From: CBDUJZ01 sp047629415
GTDB lineage: Bacteria > Myxococcota_A > Bradymonadia > REDH01
Reading direction: 5' to 3'
DNA length: 64,000 bases
Assembly: GCA_047629415.1 (NCBI GenBank)
Contig: JBLHWZ010000002.1
Coordinates: 1-64,000, forward strand
Each line of letters starts with the position of its first letter. Position 1 is the stretch's first letter. Below, piece by piece: positions 18,029 to 26,213 of this stretch. A program made the translations under genes and the position numbers. Under the pieces are notes generated by a model. The model did not search any database and was not told the origin of the DNA. It worked only from the letters and a program-made list of their open reading frames with translations.

Positions 18029-21000
18029 ATGAAAAACCGGTTTCTTCTCATCCTCCTCGCCGCCGCGACCTCCGCGGCCAGCTGCAATGACGGTCGCGCC
18101 GTCGACGGCACCACCGACGCAACCACCATCGATGATGTTGGCAACGACGCTATTGGGATCGACGTCGACGACGACGTCCCTGATGTCACGATCGACTTCG
18201 GACTAGACCCCCGTGAAGACGTCCCCTCGACCGACGTCGTCGAAGATGTCGCGGATGTCGCGCCTGACGAAGGCATCGACACGAGCCCCGACGCAGAGCC
18301 CGACATCCCTGAAGGGTGCGGTGACAGCGTCATCAACGATGGCGAAGAGTGTGACGACGGCGAGGACAACTCGAACATCGAGATCGACGCCTGCCGCACG
18401 GACTGTACTCTCGCAGTGTGCGGGGATGGAGTTGCTGACAGCGGCGAAGAGTGTGACGACGGCGAGGGCAACTCGAACGTCGAGATCGACGCATGCCGCA
18501 CAGACTGCTCCGAGCCTATCTGCGGCGACGGCGTCACGGACAGCGACGAGGACTGCGATGGCGGACCTGATTGCTCGGATGAGTGCACCAATCCTTTGGC
18601 GAGCCTTTGCTCTGAGTGCGCCTTCGACGACGAATGCGGCGGCGATGAGGACTTCTGTGTTGACGGGTTCTGTGGGCTCGGCTGCGACGATTCCGATTGC
18701 CCGCGCGGCTTCGAATGTGCCGATGTCATCGGAGGACTCCAGTGTGTTCCAAGCAGCGGTACGTGCGAGCCTTGCTTTGATCCCGACGGCGACGGCTACG
18801 GTATCGGCGAGGAGTGCCTCGGCCTCGACTGTGAGGAAGGAAACTCCGACGTGAACCCAGGTGCGGCTGAGGAGTGCGACGGGGTCGACAACAACTGCAA
18901 TGGCTTCGTGGATGAGGCGGGTGGCGGCCCCACCTGGCACGCCGACAACGACGGTGACGGAGCAGGAAGCATCGAAGACTTCATCGAAGCCTGCGAACCA
19001 AGCGACGAGTACCCAAGCGCCGAAGGCGGCGACTGCGACGACGACGATTCAGAGGTTTTCCCGGGTGCGGTCGACCTCTGCAACGGGGTCGATAACGACT
19101 GCGACGAAGATACGGTCGACGGCAACGACGAAGAGCTCGTTGGCGGCGCCTGTGACGGCCTCGACGACGATCGCTGTGCCGGCGGCACTACAGAGTGCGT
19201 CGAAGGCGCGCTCATCTGCACGGAAGGACCCGAAGGGACCCGCGAGCTCTGCGACGGGGTCGATAATGACTGCGATCCTGACACCGCCGATGGCAGCGAC
19301 GACCCGCGTGTCGGCGATGCGTGCGACGGTGAGGACTCGGACCTCTGCGAAGAAGGCCTCTCGATCTGCCGCGGCGGCGAGTTGCTCTGCGACGACAGCA
19401 CCGACGACCAGATCGAGATCTGCGACGGCGAGGACAACGACTGCGACGGCACCGAAGACGAAGACGCAGGGGACCTCTGGTTCCGCGACTCGGACGGCGA
19501 TCGCTTTGGCACCGAAGACGAGACGACAAACGCGTGCATCCGCCCGCCCGGTTTCTCGGCGCGATCCGGAGACTGTAACGACGATGAGAGTGCGGTGAAC
19601 CCGGATGAGGAAGACATCTGCGACCGTCTAAACAACGACTGCGTCGGCGAGGCCGATGATGATCCGGCCTTCCATGAGACCGGATGGCCCGACATCGATG
19701 GAGACGGCTTCGGTGACTCCTCCGCGGACTCTTCCGGCTGCGAGATCCCGCCAGACTACGTCGACAACGGCGAAGACTGTAACGACGACTCCGCTGCGGC
19801 CGCCCCCGGCCTCGACGAAGTCTGCGACGATGGGTTGGACAACGACTGCAACGACGACGTGGACTGCGCCGATGGCGCCTGCGCTGAAGAAGAGGAGTGT
19901 GTGGTCGACTGCAGCGATGATTCGATCGGTGACACGATCGGTCTTGAGGCTTCTACGGGGACTACCGAAGGCGCCGGCAACGAGCTCACGGCTGGTTGCT
20001 CGGGCGGAGGCGGACCGGAGGTCGTGCTTGAGTGGACCGCTCCAGAGACCGGCACCTTCATCATGGACACGCTCGGTTCGGACTTTGATACCACGCTCTA
20101 TGTGCTGGATGGTTGCGAGGGCGAGGAGATCGCATGCAACGACGACGCCTTCGACGGTGGGGAACGGCTCCGCTCCCAGGTGACATTCGATGCCGAAGCC
20201 GGTTCCAATCTTCTCATCGTCGTCGATGGGTTCGGCGGCGGCTCGGCCGGCGACTATGTGCTGAACATCCGCCTCGACCTCGACGAGATCTGCGATAGCG
20301 GCGAGGATGAAGACGGTGACGGCGACATCGATTGTGCGGACACTGATTGTGTCGGCGACGACGCTTGCTTGGAAGTCTGCGACGACGCCGAGGACAATGA
20401 CCTAGACGGCGACACCGATTGCGACGACAGCGACTGCCTCGGCGACGACGCCTGCGTCGAGATCTGCGACGACGGTGCGGACAACGACGGTGACGACGAG
20501 GTCGACTGTTTCGACATTGACTGCGCAGGCGACGATGTCTGCCGATTCGACGGATGTGCGGCTGCGGAGATCACTGGCACGGGCGAGATCGCGACCGGCA
20601 GCACCGAGGACTTCGCGTATTCGTACATCGCAGAGTGCGGTTCAGCGGCCGGTGGAACCCCGGCCGGTGGCGAAAACGCGAGAGATGCGTTCTACATCTG
20701 GACCGCACCAGCGAGCGGAACGTTCGTCATCGACACGCTCGGATCGACCTTCGACACCTTGCTCGCCGTTCTCGACGGGGAGTGCGGCGGCGAGGAGATC
20801 GCATGCAACGATGACGGGTTCGCAGGCGAGGAGCAAACCCGCTCATCGGTTGAGATCGAGGTCAGCGGCGGCGACGTCGTGACCATCGCTCTGGGCGGCT
20901 GGGGCTTTAGCAGTGGCGACTACGTATTGAACGCTACGCGCATCGAGACTGCCTGCGGCGACGACATCGACAATGATGAAGACGGTGACATCGACTGCGA

Positions 21001-21565
21001 CGACTCAGATTGTGCCGAGACTGATGGATGCTTTGAGGTCTGCGATGACCGCTTCGACAATGATGGAGACGGTGACATCGACTGCGCTGACGCAGATTGC
21101 GACGCTGTCTGTATCGAGATCTGTGATGACGCGGTCGACAACGATCGCGACGGCCTCACCGACTGCGCTGACGCAGACTGCGAGTTCGACGAGGCCTGCT
21201 GCCCCGACGATGTGTTCGAGAACAACCAAGGCGTGGCCGGTGCGCCATCGACGCTCTGGGATGCCTACAACGCGGACTCGACCGCTACTCTGACGATTCG
21301 CCCGGGAGACGTGGACTCGTTCCGCATCCCGATGTGCACAGGCGGAACACTCCGTGCGACGGCCGAATTTTCTCACGATGACGGCGACCTGAGCATGGTG
21401 CTGCGAAACAGCACCGGGTTCACGATCGTGGGCGCCAATAGCGATGACGACAATGAGTCGCTCGCGTTCACCTCACCGTTCACGACGGACCTCTTCCTGC
21501 AGGTGAATATCGAAGACGATCTGTGTCAGTCTTACACGCTCACGATGGAACTCGTCTGCCCGTAG
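18029..21565 (+). CDS. Large multidomain lipoprotein: DUF4215-like, MopE-like and pre-peptidase C-terminal-like domains
   Basis: 1178 aa. A signal peptide with lipobox SAASC is followed by an acidic linker. Residues ~94-190 hold DUF4215-like units (CGDGVADSGEECDDGEGNSN). Residues ~245-620 hold MopE-type units (ECDGVDNNCNGFVDE, then W-x-x-D-x-DGDG-x-G). Two domains resemble bacterial pre-peptidase C-terminal (PPC) beta-sandwiches: ~627-750 (TGTFIMDTLGSDFDTTLYVL) and ~844-970 (SGTFVIDTLGSTFDTLLAVL). Each is followed by more DGDGDIDCADxDC units. The last ~120 residues look like a third PPC-like fold (RPGDVDSFRIP). It is probably cell-surface, calcium-binding and non-enzymatic, since no protease domain is present although PPC domains usually accompany one. 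Confidence 0.82.
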   Translation: MKNRFLLILLAAATSAASCNDGRAVDGTTDATTIDDVGNDAIGIDVDDDVPDVTIDFGLDPREDVPSTDVVEDVADVAPDEGIDTSPDAEPDIPEGCGDSVINDGEECDDGEDNSNIEIDACRTDCTLAVCGDGVADSGEECDDGEGNSNVEIDACRTDCSEPICGDGVTDSDEDCDGGPDCSDECTNPLASLCSECAFDDECGGDEDFCVDGFCGLGCDDSDCPRGFECADVIGGLQCVPSSGTCEPCFDPDGDGYGIGEECLGLDCEEGNSDVNPGAAEECDGVDNNCNGFVDEAGGGPTWHADNDGDGAGSIEDFIEACEPSDEYPSAEGGDCDDDDSEVFPGAVDLCNGVDNDCDEDTVDGNDEELVGGACDGLDDDRCAGGTTECVEGALICTEGPEGTRELCDGVDNDCDPDTADGSDDPRVGDACDGEDSDLCEEGLSICRGGELLCDDSTDDQIEICDGEDNDCDGTEDEDAGDLWFRDSDGDRFGTEDETTNACIRPPGFSARSGDCNDDESAVNPDEEDICDRLNNDCVGEADDDPAFHETGWPDIDGDGFGDSSADSSGCEIPPDYVDNGEDCNDDSAAAAPGLDEVCDDGLDNDCNDDVDCADGACAEEEECVVDCSDDSIGDTIGLEASTGTTEGAGNELTAGCSGGGGPEVVLEWTAPETGTFIMDTLGSDFDTTLYVLDGCEGEEIACNDDAFDGGERLRSQVTFDAEAGSNLLIVVDGFGGGSAGDYVLNIRLDLDEICDSGEDEDGDGDIDCADTDCVGDDACLEVCDDAEDNDLDGDTDCDDSDCLGDDACVEICDDGADNDGDDEVDCFDIDCAGDDVCRFDGCAAAEITGTGEIATGSTEDFAYSYIAECGSAAGGTPAGGENARDAFYIWTAPASGTFVIDTLGSTFDTLLAVLDGECGGEEIACNDDGFAGEEQTRSSVEIEVSGGDVVTIALGGWGFSSGDYVLNATRIETACGDDIDNDEDGDIDCDDSDCAETDGCFEVCDDRFDNDGDGDIDCADADCDAVCIEICDDAVDNDRDGLTDCADADCEFDEACCPDDVFENNQGVAGAPSTLWDAYNADSTATLTIRPGDVDSFRIPMCTGGTLRATAEFSHDDGDLSMVLRNSTGFTIVGANSDDDNESLAFTSPFTTDLFLQVNIEDDLCQSYTLTMELVCP

Positions 21566-21707
21566 GCTTGGCGCTGGCCGCTCGCCGAACCCGATGCTTT
21601 GCCGTGATTTACGGCGCTGCAGAGGTGGGCGGCGAGGCTCTCTGGCCCTGATCGAAGCGATCCGGACATGCGATCTGCAAACGACGCGTGTCCGGATGAC
21701 GAACGAG

Positions 21708-21754
21708 TGAATGAATAGCCATTCAGTCTTGACGACTGAATGGCTATTCATTAT
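21708..21754. promoter_or_regulatory. Paired FadR-type operators forming a perfect 19-bp inverted repeat
   Basis: The arm AATGAATAGCCATTCAGTC (21710-21728) and its exact reverse complement (21734-21752) are separated by 5 bp (TTGAC). Each arm holds a smaller palindrome: TGAATGAATAGCCATTCA (21708-21725) and TGAATGGCTATTCATTAT (21737-21754). The first agrees at all but one defined position with the Bacillus subtilis FadR operator consensus as I recall it, TGAATGANTANTCATTCA. The second agrees less well (three mismatches). The site lies about 35 bp upstream of a TetR/FadR-like gene that precedes etfBA, so autorepression relieved by acyl-CoA is the natural reading. Confidence 0.82.
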
Positions 21755-21757
21755 TGG
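21729..21757 (+). promoter_or_regulatory. Candidate promoter of the fadR-like/etfBA operon
   Basis: TTGACG (21729-21734) is a good -35 hexamer. It is followed after 17 bp by TATTGG (21752-21757), a poor -10. The -35 falls in the spacer between the two operator arms and the rest overlaps the right arm, so a bound TetR dimer would block it. Inferred from sequence only. Confidence 0.5.
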
Positions 21758-21788
21758 TTCACCGCGTCTTCAGCTACCCGAGGAACCC

Positions 21789-22391
21789 GTGTCGAGAGAA
21801 AAGACCTCCGAGAAGCGCCAACGGATTCTGGCGGCTGCGCTCAAGGTCTTTGCGCAACGCGGATTCTACAACGCGAACGTCTCTGAAGTTGCGCGGGAAG
21901 CTTCCGTCGCTGACGGCACGATCTATCTCTACTTCAAGAACAAGGATGACCTGCTCATCCAGCTCTTCGAAGATCGGATGGACTATCTCATCCGGCGGCT
22001 CAAAGAGGGGCTGGAGAAGGCTGGCGGCACGGTACCGAATCGCATCTACGCGATGATCAAAGCGCACTTGCAGATCTCGAAGGAGTCCCCAGCTTTAGCG
22101 GAGTTCATCACGCTTGAGCTTCGCCAGAGCAGCAAGTTCGTTAAAGAGTACCAGAACGAGAAATTCTCCGAGTATCTGACAGTCGTCAGCGACCTGATCG
22201 AGGAGGGCCAGCACGACGGCTCTCTACGCTCAGGGCTCGATCCTCGCATTGTGGCCCGCTCGCTCTTCGGCGCGCTGGACGAGACATTGCTGACGATCAC
22301 GCTCGCCGGCCGCAACTCACCTGCAGAGATCGAGAAGGCCGCTGGCCAACTCAACGACCTCCTCTGCGGCGGCCTCACGCCTCGCGACTAA
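21789..22391 (+). CDS. TetR-family regulator, FadR-like (fatty acid degradation repressor type)
   Basis: 200 aa from GTG 21789. The frame is open to 21711, but that would begin inside the operator, and the regulator core starts at SREKTSEKRQRILAAALKVF. The N-terminal helix-turn-helix reads VSEVAREASVADGTIYLYF. The ligand/dimer domain has LELRQSSKFVKEY and FGALDETLLT. These segments and the length closely resemble B. subtilis FadR (YsiA), a repressor of beta-oxidation genes released by long-chain acyl-CoA. Genes for both electron transfer flavoprotein subunits follow on the same strand, as in the Bacillus lcfA-fadR-fadB-etfB-etfA order. A paired operator lies just upstream. Acyl-CoA binding is inferred. 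Confidence 0.85.
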   Translation: MSREKTSEKRQRILAAALKVFAQRGFYNANVSEVAREASVADGTIYLYFKNKDDLLIQLFEDRMDYLIRRLKEGLEKAGGTVPNRIYAMIKAHLQISKESPALAEFITLELRQSSKFVKEYQNEKFSEYLTVVSDLIEEGQHDGSLRSGLDPRIVARSLFGALDETLLTITLAGRNSPAEIEKAAGQLNDLLCGGLTPRD

Positions 22392-22410
22392 CCAGTTTTT
22401 ACCCACCGAG

Positions 22411-22427
22411 GCCCGCGTTTCGCGGGC
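22411..22427 (+). other. Intercistronic stem-loop between the regulator gene and etfB
   Basis: GCCCGCG-TTT-CGCGGGC forms a perfect 7-bp, 3-nt-loop hairpin 20 nt downstream of the regulator stop and 24 nt before etfB. No T-run follows, so it is not a standard terminator. It could stabilise the etfBA part of the message or partly attenuate read-through, giving more or less ETF than repressor. Confidence 0.55.
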
Positions 22428-22450
22428 ACTCCCGACCCAAGGACGCCAGC

Positions 22451-23197
22451 ATGAAAGTAATGGCCACCGTCAAGCGGGCAATTGACCCGGAAGTGAAGGT
22501 CAAGCTCAACGGCACCGAGCTCGATACCAGCAACGCGGACTACAAGTTTAACTACTTCGACGAGATCGGAGTGGAAGAGGCGATTCGACTGAAGGAAGCC
22601 GGAACGGCTGACGAAGTTGTGGTCGTGAGTGTCGGCTCCGAAGCGGCTCAAAAAGAGCTTCGGAACGCTCTGGCAATGGGTGCCGATCGCGCCATCCTTG
22701 TAGAAGCTGACGAGACAACGCTCGACTCCTTCTACGTTGCTCAGATTCTCGCCGCCGTCGTCGAGAAGGAGTCCCCCGACCTCGTCCTTATGGGCAAGCT
22801 CTCGGTTGACTCCGAGAACAACGCGGTCGGTCAGATGCTGGCGCAGATTTGCGACATGCCTCAGGGCACCTTCGCTCACAACCTCGAGATTGTGGACGGC
22901 CATGCAATCGTCGGTCGGGAAGTCGACGGCGGTACTGCTGACGTGAAGATCGCGCTCCCCGCGGTAGTTACCGCTGACCTTCGCCTTAACGAGCCGCGCT
23001 ACGCGTCGCTCCCCGGCATCATGAAGGCCAAGCGTAAGCCCCTTGAGACGATCACGCTGGAGTCTCTTGGACTCGATGGTGAGCAGCAGGTGCGCACCAT
23101 CGGTTACGAGCTTCCACCCGTGCGCCAAGCAGGCGTCATCGTTGAGTCGGTCGATGAGCTAATCGACAAGCTCAAGAACGAAGCGAAGGCCCTCTAG
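22451..23197 (+). CDS. etfB: Electron transfer flavoprotein subunit beta
   Basis: 248 aa, full length. An AGGA Shine-Dalgarno precedes ATG 22451. Family segments are clear: MKVMATVKRAIDPEVKVKL at the N-terminus, NYFDEIGVEEAIRLKEAG, GKLSVDSENNAVGQMLAQ (AMP-binding region) and LNEPRYASLPGIMKAKRKP (the conserved loop with the recognition Leu). ETF takes electrons from acyl-CoA and other dehydrogenases to ETF:quinone oxidoreductase. It lies between the FadR-like gene and etfA, 31 bp before etfA, so both subunits are made together and probably under FadR-like control. Confidence 0.97.
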   Translation: MKVMATVKRAIDPEVKVKLNGTELDTSNADYKFNYFDEIGVEEAIRLKEAGTADEVVVVSVGSEAAQKELRNALAMGADRAILVEADETTLDSFYVAQILAAVVEKESPDLVLMGKLSVDSENNAVGQMLAQICDMPQGTFAHNLEIVDGHAIVGREVDGGTADVKIALPAVVTADLRLNEPRYASLPGIMKAKRKPLETITLESLGLDGEQQVRTIGYELPPVRQAGVIVESVDELIDKLKNEAKAL

Positions 23198-23228
23198 GTC
23201 ACTTTCCAACGAATACTAGGAGAATAGC

Positions 23229-24185
23229 ATGAGCAGCATTTTGGTCATCGCCGAGCACCTCGAAGGAAAGCTCAAAGGCGCCACGCTGAACGCAGTCACT
23301 TTCGCGAATCAGGCAGCTGAGCTCGCTGGCCACGACGTCATCGGCGTCGTGCTCGGCTCGAGCGCCGGCGCAGCCGCGACAGAGCTCGCGAACCACGTAC
23401 CGAAGGTCATTTCGATCGACGGAGACGCGTTCAAGAACTACCTCGCGGAAACCTACACCCCCGTCATCGCCGCACTCGCCGAAGAGTTCGACGCAGAGAT
23501 CATCTGCGCTGGCTCGACGACAACCGGCAAAGACTACCTCCCACGCGTTTGCGCAGCACTTGAGGGCGGCTTCGTTTCGGACGTCATTGAGGTCTACAAC
23601 GACGCCGATGAAGACCAGCTCGCCTACAAGCGACCCATCTGGGCCGGTAACCTCATCGAGCGCGTCACCTCCGACGCCGACGTAACCTGCGCCACCATTC
23701 GTACCACCGCATTCGACGACTCCGCCGGCGGCGTTGGCGGTTCGGTGGAAACCCGCACCGGTGGTGAAGCTCCAGCCAACGCCGAGTTCCTTCGGTTCCA
23801 CTTGGTGGAGAGCAACCGCCCGGACCTCACCGACGCTGACGTCATCGTCGCCGGCGGCCGTGGACTCAAGTCCGCAGACGCTTTCGGCATGATCGAGGCC
23901 CTCGCAGACAAGCTCGGCGGCGCGGTCGGCGCATCGCGTGCAGCAGTCGACTCCGGATACGCGCCGAACGACTGGCAGATTGGCCAGACCGGCAAGATCG
24001 TCGCACCGAACCTCTACATCGCAGCAGCGATCTCCGGCGCCATCCAGCACCTTGCTGGAATGAAGGGCTCCAAGGTCATCGTCGCGATCAACAAGGACCC
24101 CGAGGCACCGATCTTCCAGGTCTCCGACTACGGCCTCGTCGCGGATGCCTTCAAGGCTGTGCCTGAGCTCACAGAGAAGCTCTAA
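23229..24185 (+). CDS. etfA: Electron transfer flavoprotein subunit alpha
   Basis: 318 aa, normal length, with an AGGAGA Shine-Dalgarno upstream of ATG 23229. Domain I begins SSILVIAEHLEGKLKGATLN. The FAD-binding C-terminal domain carries VAGGRGLKSADAFGMIEAL, AVDSGYAPNDWQIGQTGKIV and the hallmark LYIAAAISGAIQHLAGMKGS. Alpha holds the FAD and pairs with the beta subunit encoded just upstream. An intrinsic terminator begins 23 nt after the stop, ending the operon. Confidence 0.97.
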   Translation: MSSILVIAEHLEGKLKGATLNAVTFANQAAELAGHDVIGVVLGSSAGAAATELANHVPKVISIDGDAFKNYLAETYTPVIAALAEEFDAEIICAGSTTTGKDYLPRVCAALEGGFVSDVIEVYNDADEDQLAYKRPIWAGNLIERVTSDADVTCATIRTTAFDDSAGGVGGSVETRTGGEAPANAEFLRFHLVESNRPDLTDADVIVAGGRGLKSADAFGMIEALADKLGGAVGASRAAVDSGYAPNDWQIGQTGKIVAPNLYIAAAISGAIQHLAGMKGSKVIVAINKDPEAPIFQVSDYGLVADAFKAVPELTEKL

Positions 24186-24207
24186 CAACGATACCGACAC
24201 CCACGGT

Positions 24208-24252
24208 CCCAACGCCGTTCGCGTCTTACGCGAGCGGCGTTGGGTTGTTTTT
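24208..24252 (+). terminator. Rho-independent terminator of the etfBA operon
   Basis: CCCAACGCCGTTCGCG pairs with CGCGAGCGGCGTTGGG (one mismatch) around the loop TCTTA, and TTGTTTTT follows directly. This is the clearest intrinsic terminator in the window. Confidence 0.92.
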
Positions 24253-24579
24253 GGAGAGTTCGCAATCGGAACCGAAGCGCGACGATTCAGTGAAACACCG
24301 ACCTCACGATCATCCCTCGTAGGGACGGCATGAGCGAAGCGGAGACGGAACGAAGAACGTTACGAGCCAGCGAAACGCAAACCCTGAACCCACCGCTCAT
24401 CTCCCGTAGGGGCACTATGAGCGAAGCGAATCGTGCCCGGCCGCTCATACGTCCGACGCTCCTATCGGGGACTCACACTCCGCCGCTTCGCACGATCGGA
24501 ACCGCCGACGCGTGAGACGCAGGGCACGATTCGCTCGGGCTCATGATGCCCCTACGATGGGTTGATCGGGCCGCTTTGC
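24253..24579. repeat. Intergenic repeat cluster with REP-like elements
   Basis: No convincing gene. A motif of about 25-33 bp, CGTAGGGGCAnnATGAGC followed by GAAGCGAATCGTGCC, occurs three times: 24318-24342 (diverged, direct), 24405-24437 (direct) and 24523-24556 (inverted). The last two form a long imperfect inverted repeat around an ~85-nt loop that contains further CGCTTCGCACGATCGG-type pieces. The arrangement resembles REP/BIME elements between convergent genes. Whether the motif recurs elsewhere in the genome cannot be seen here. Confidence 0.7.
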
Positions 24580-25254
24580 TTAGCGCCCGCTCACCGCGAC
24601 CCAAATCGTGTGCTTCGGCCCCTTTCCGCCTTTCCGCGCGCGCACCATATGCGCCTGCGCTCGATACCCATTCTGCTGCAGCCGCCGAGTGAAGCGCGGG
24701 TCGTCGCCGGCGGACCAAATACAGAGGGTTCCGCCTGGCCTTAGCGCCGACTTGAGCGAGCGCAGTCCTGCCTCTTGGTAGAGCCAACCGTTGGAGTCTT
24801 GGGTCAAGCCCTCGGGGCCGTTGTCCACGTCCAGCAAGATCGCGTCGTATGCACCTGTCGCGCGTCGGATCACAGCGCAGACATCGTCGATCGTGACTAA
24901 GACACGTGGGTCCGCAAGCGGATGGCCGGCGCATTCACCGAGCGGGCCTCGATTCCACTCGACAACGGTCGGCACGAGCTCGGCAACCTCGATGCGGGCG
25001 TCGGTCGGAAGGACGCGGTTGCAAGCGCTGAGCGTAAAGCCCATCCCCAGGCCACCGATGAGCACATTCGCCCCGGCGCCCTCGGCTAGACCGTCGCACG
25101 CAAGGTCGGCCATCGCTTCTTCGGAGCCGTGCATGCGGCTGTTCATCAGCTCGTCGTAGCCGATGCGAATCGAGTACTCCTTGCCACGCCGGTGCAGCGT
25201 GAGGGTCTCCCCGGTTGGCGTGGGTACAGAGTCTAGCTTCTCCCAAGGAATCAC
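24580..25254 (-). CDS. Spermidine synthase-like SAM-dependent methyltransferase-fold protein
   Basis: 224 aa from GTG 25254, whose GTGA overlaps the stop of the upstream gene. The frame extends 20 codons further upstream into low-complexity Arg-rich sequence, which I reject. NVLIGGLGMGFTLSA is the nucleotide-binding loop of the spermidine synthase fold, RIEVAELVPTVVEWNRG is the acidic loop and YDAILLDVDNGPEG is the post-motif segment. Together these match small 'spermidine synthase-like' proteins in which the aminopropyl-transfer residues are not fully conserved. It is the last gene of the pyrC-aroC operon. Whether it makes polyamines is doubtful. Confidence 0.75.
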   Translation of the reverse strand: MIPWEKLDSVPTPTGETLTLHRRGKEYSIRIGYDELMNSRMHGSEEAMADLACDGLAEGAGANVLIGGLGMGFTLSACNRVLPTDARIEVAELVPTVVEWNRGPLGECAGHPLADPRVLVTIDDVCAVIRRATGAYDAILLDVDNGPEGLTQDSNGWLYQEAGLRSLKSALRPGGTLCIWSAGDDPRFTRRLQQNGYRAQAHMVRARKGGKGPKHTIWVAVSGR

Positions 25255-26213
25255 TTGCTCACCCCTCGCTGTCCGCGGCTTCGGGCGACCAACTCTGCGG
25301 CCGCGTCGTCCCAATCAGGGTACTCAAACTCGAACCCGGCCTCCTGGAGTCGGCCAGGTATGACGTAGCGGCTCTTGAGGACGAGCTCGCTCTCCGTACG
25401 CAGGAAGACCGCGCCGAGCTCTACCATCCAGTTCGACGTTGGGAGTCCGAACGGGACGCTCCACCTTCGCCGCAGGATGCGCATGAACTCTGCGTTGGCC
25501 AGCGGGTTCGGCGAGCTGATGTTCACCGGTCCGGAGATGTCTTCGTCTTCGATCAGCCAGTCCAGTGCCCGCACGAAGTCCGCTCCGTGGATCCAGGAAA
25601 TGAACTGGCGACCGTGCCCAGCCGTTCCGCCTAGACCGACCTTCGCCAGGCCTGACAGAGTATCGAAGACACCGCCTTTTGCTGGATCCATCGTCATGGC
25701 GGATCGCAAGAGCACGAGTCGAATGCCATCGGGCGCGACTTCGTTCGCGACGCGCTCCCATGACTGTGAAACGTCGATGCTGAAGTTCCACGTATCCGGT
25801 GCTCCCTGCTCGTCTCCCCCAAGAATACCGGTATCCTCATTGTTGCCGGCATCATAGCGATGCGCATAGATCGTGGCCGTGCTGGCTTGCAGCCACAGCT
25901 TCGGCGGATCCTCGACCGACGCGAGCGCCTCTCCGAGAACCCGCGTAGAGTCGAGGCGCGAATCCATGATCTGCCGGCGGTTTTCGGCGGTGTACCGACA
26001 GTTAACCGTTCGACCGGCCATGTTGATGAGGACATCGGCGCCGTCGAGCTCTGCGACCCAAGGCCCCATCGACTTGCCGTCCCATTCGACGACACGCCAC
26101 GGCGCCTCGCGAACGCAGCGGGAGAGCATGACGACCTCCCACCCTCGCGCAAGGTACTTTTCGGCGAGCATTGTACCGACGCGCCCCGTACCACCCGGAA
26201 TGACGACCTTCAT
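25251..26213 (-). CDS. TIGR01777/YfcH-family NAD(P)-binding epimerase (SDR39U1-like)
   Basis: 320 aa. The Rossmann motif VVIPGGTGRVGTMLAEKYLARGWEV is close to the GGTGFIG form of extended SDRs, and DVLINMAGRTVNCRYTAENR is the signature segment of the TIGR01777 subgroup (its Cys-Arg-Tyr is typical). QFISWIHGADFVRALDWLIE and the C-terminal domain (ELVLKSRYVIPGRLQEAGFEF) complete it. It shares 4 bp (ATGA) with aroC upstream and 4 bp (GTGA) with the gene downstream, so translation is coupled. The family's physiological substrate is unknown. Confidence 0.9.
   Translation of the reverse strand: MKVVIPGGTGRVGTMLAEKYLARGWEVVMLSRCVREAPWRVVEWDGKSMGPWVAELDGADVLINMAGRTVNCRYTAENRRQIMDSRLDSTRVLGEALASVEDPPKLWLQASTATIYAHRYDAGNNEDTGILGGDEQGAPDTWNFSIDVSQSWERVANEVAPDGIRLVLLRSAMTMDPAKGGVFDTLSGLAKVGLGGTAGHGRQFISWIHGADFVRALDWLIEDEDISGPVNISSPNPLANAEFMRILRRRWSVPFGLPTSNWMVELGAVFLRTESELVLKSRYVIPGRLQEAGFEFEYPDWDDAAAELVARSRGQRGVSK

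Noticed and set aside
22388..24212. Minus-strand frames of 246 and 337 codons opposite etfB and etfA
   Set aside because: These are shadows of highly conserved ETF genes in GC-rich sequence; they have no family features and no ribosome sites.
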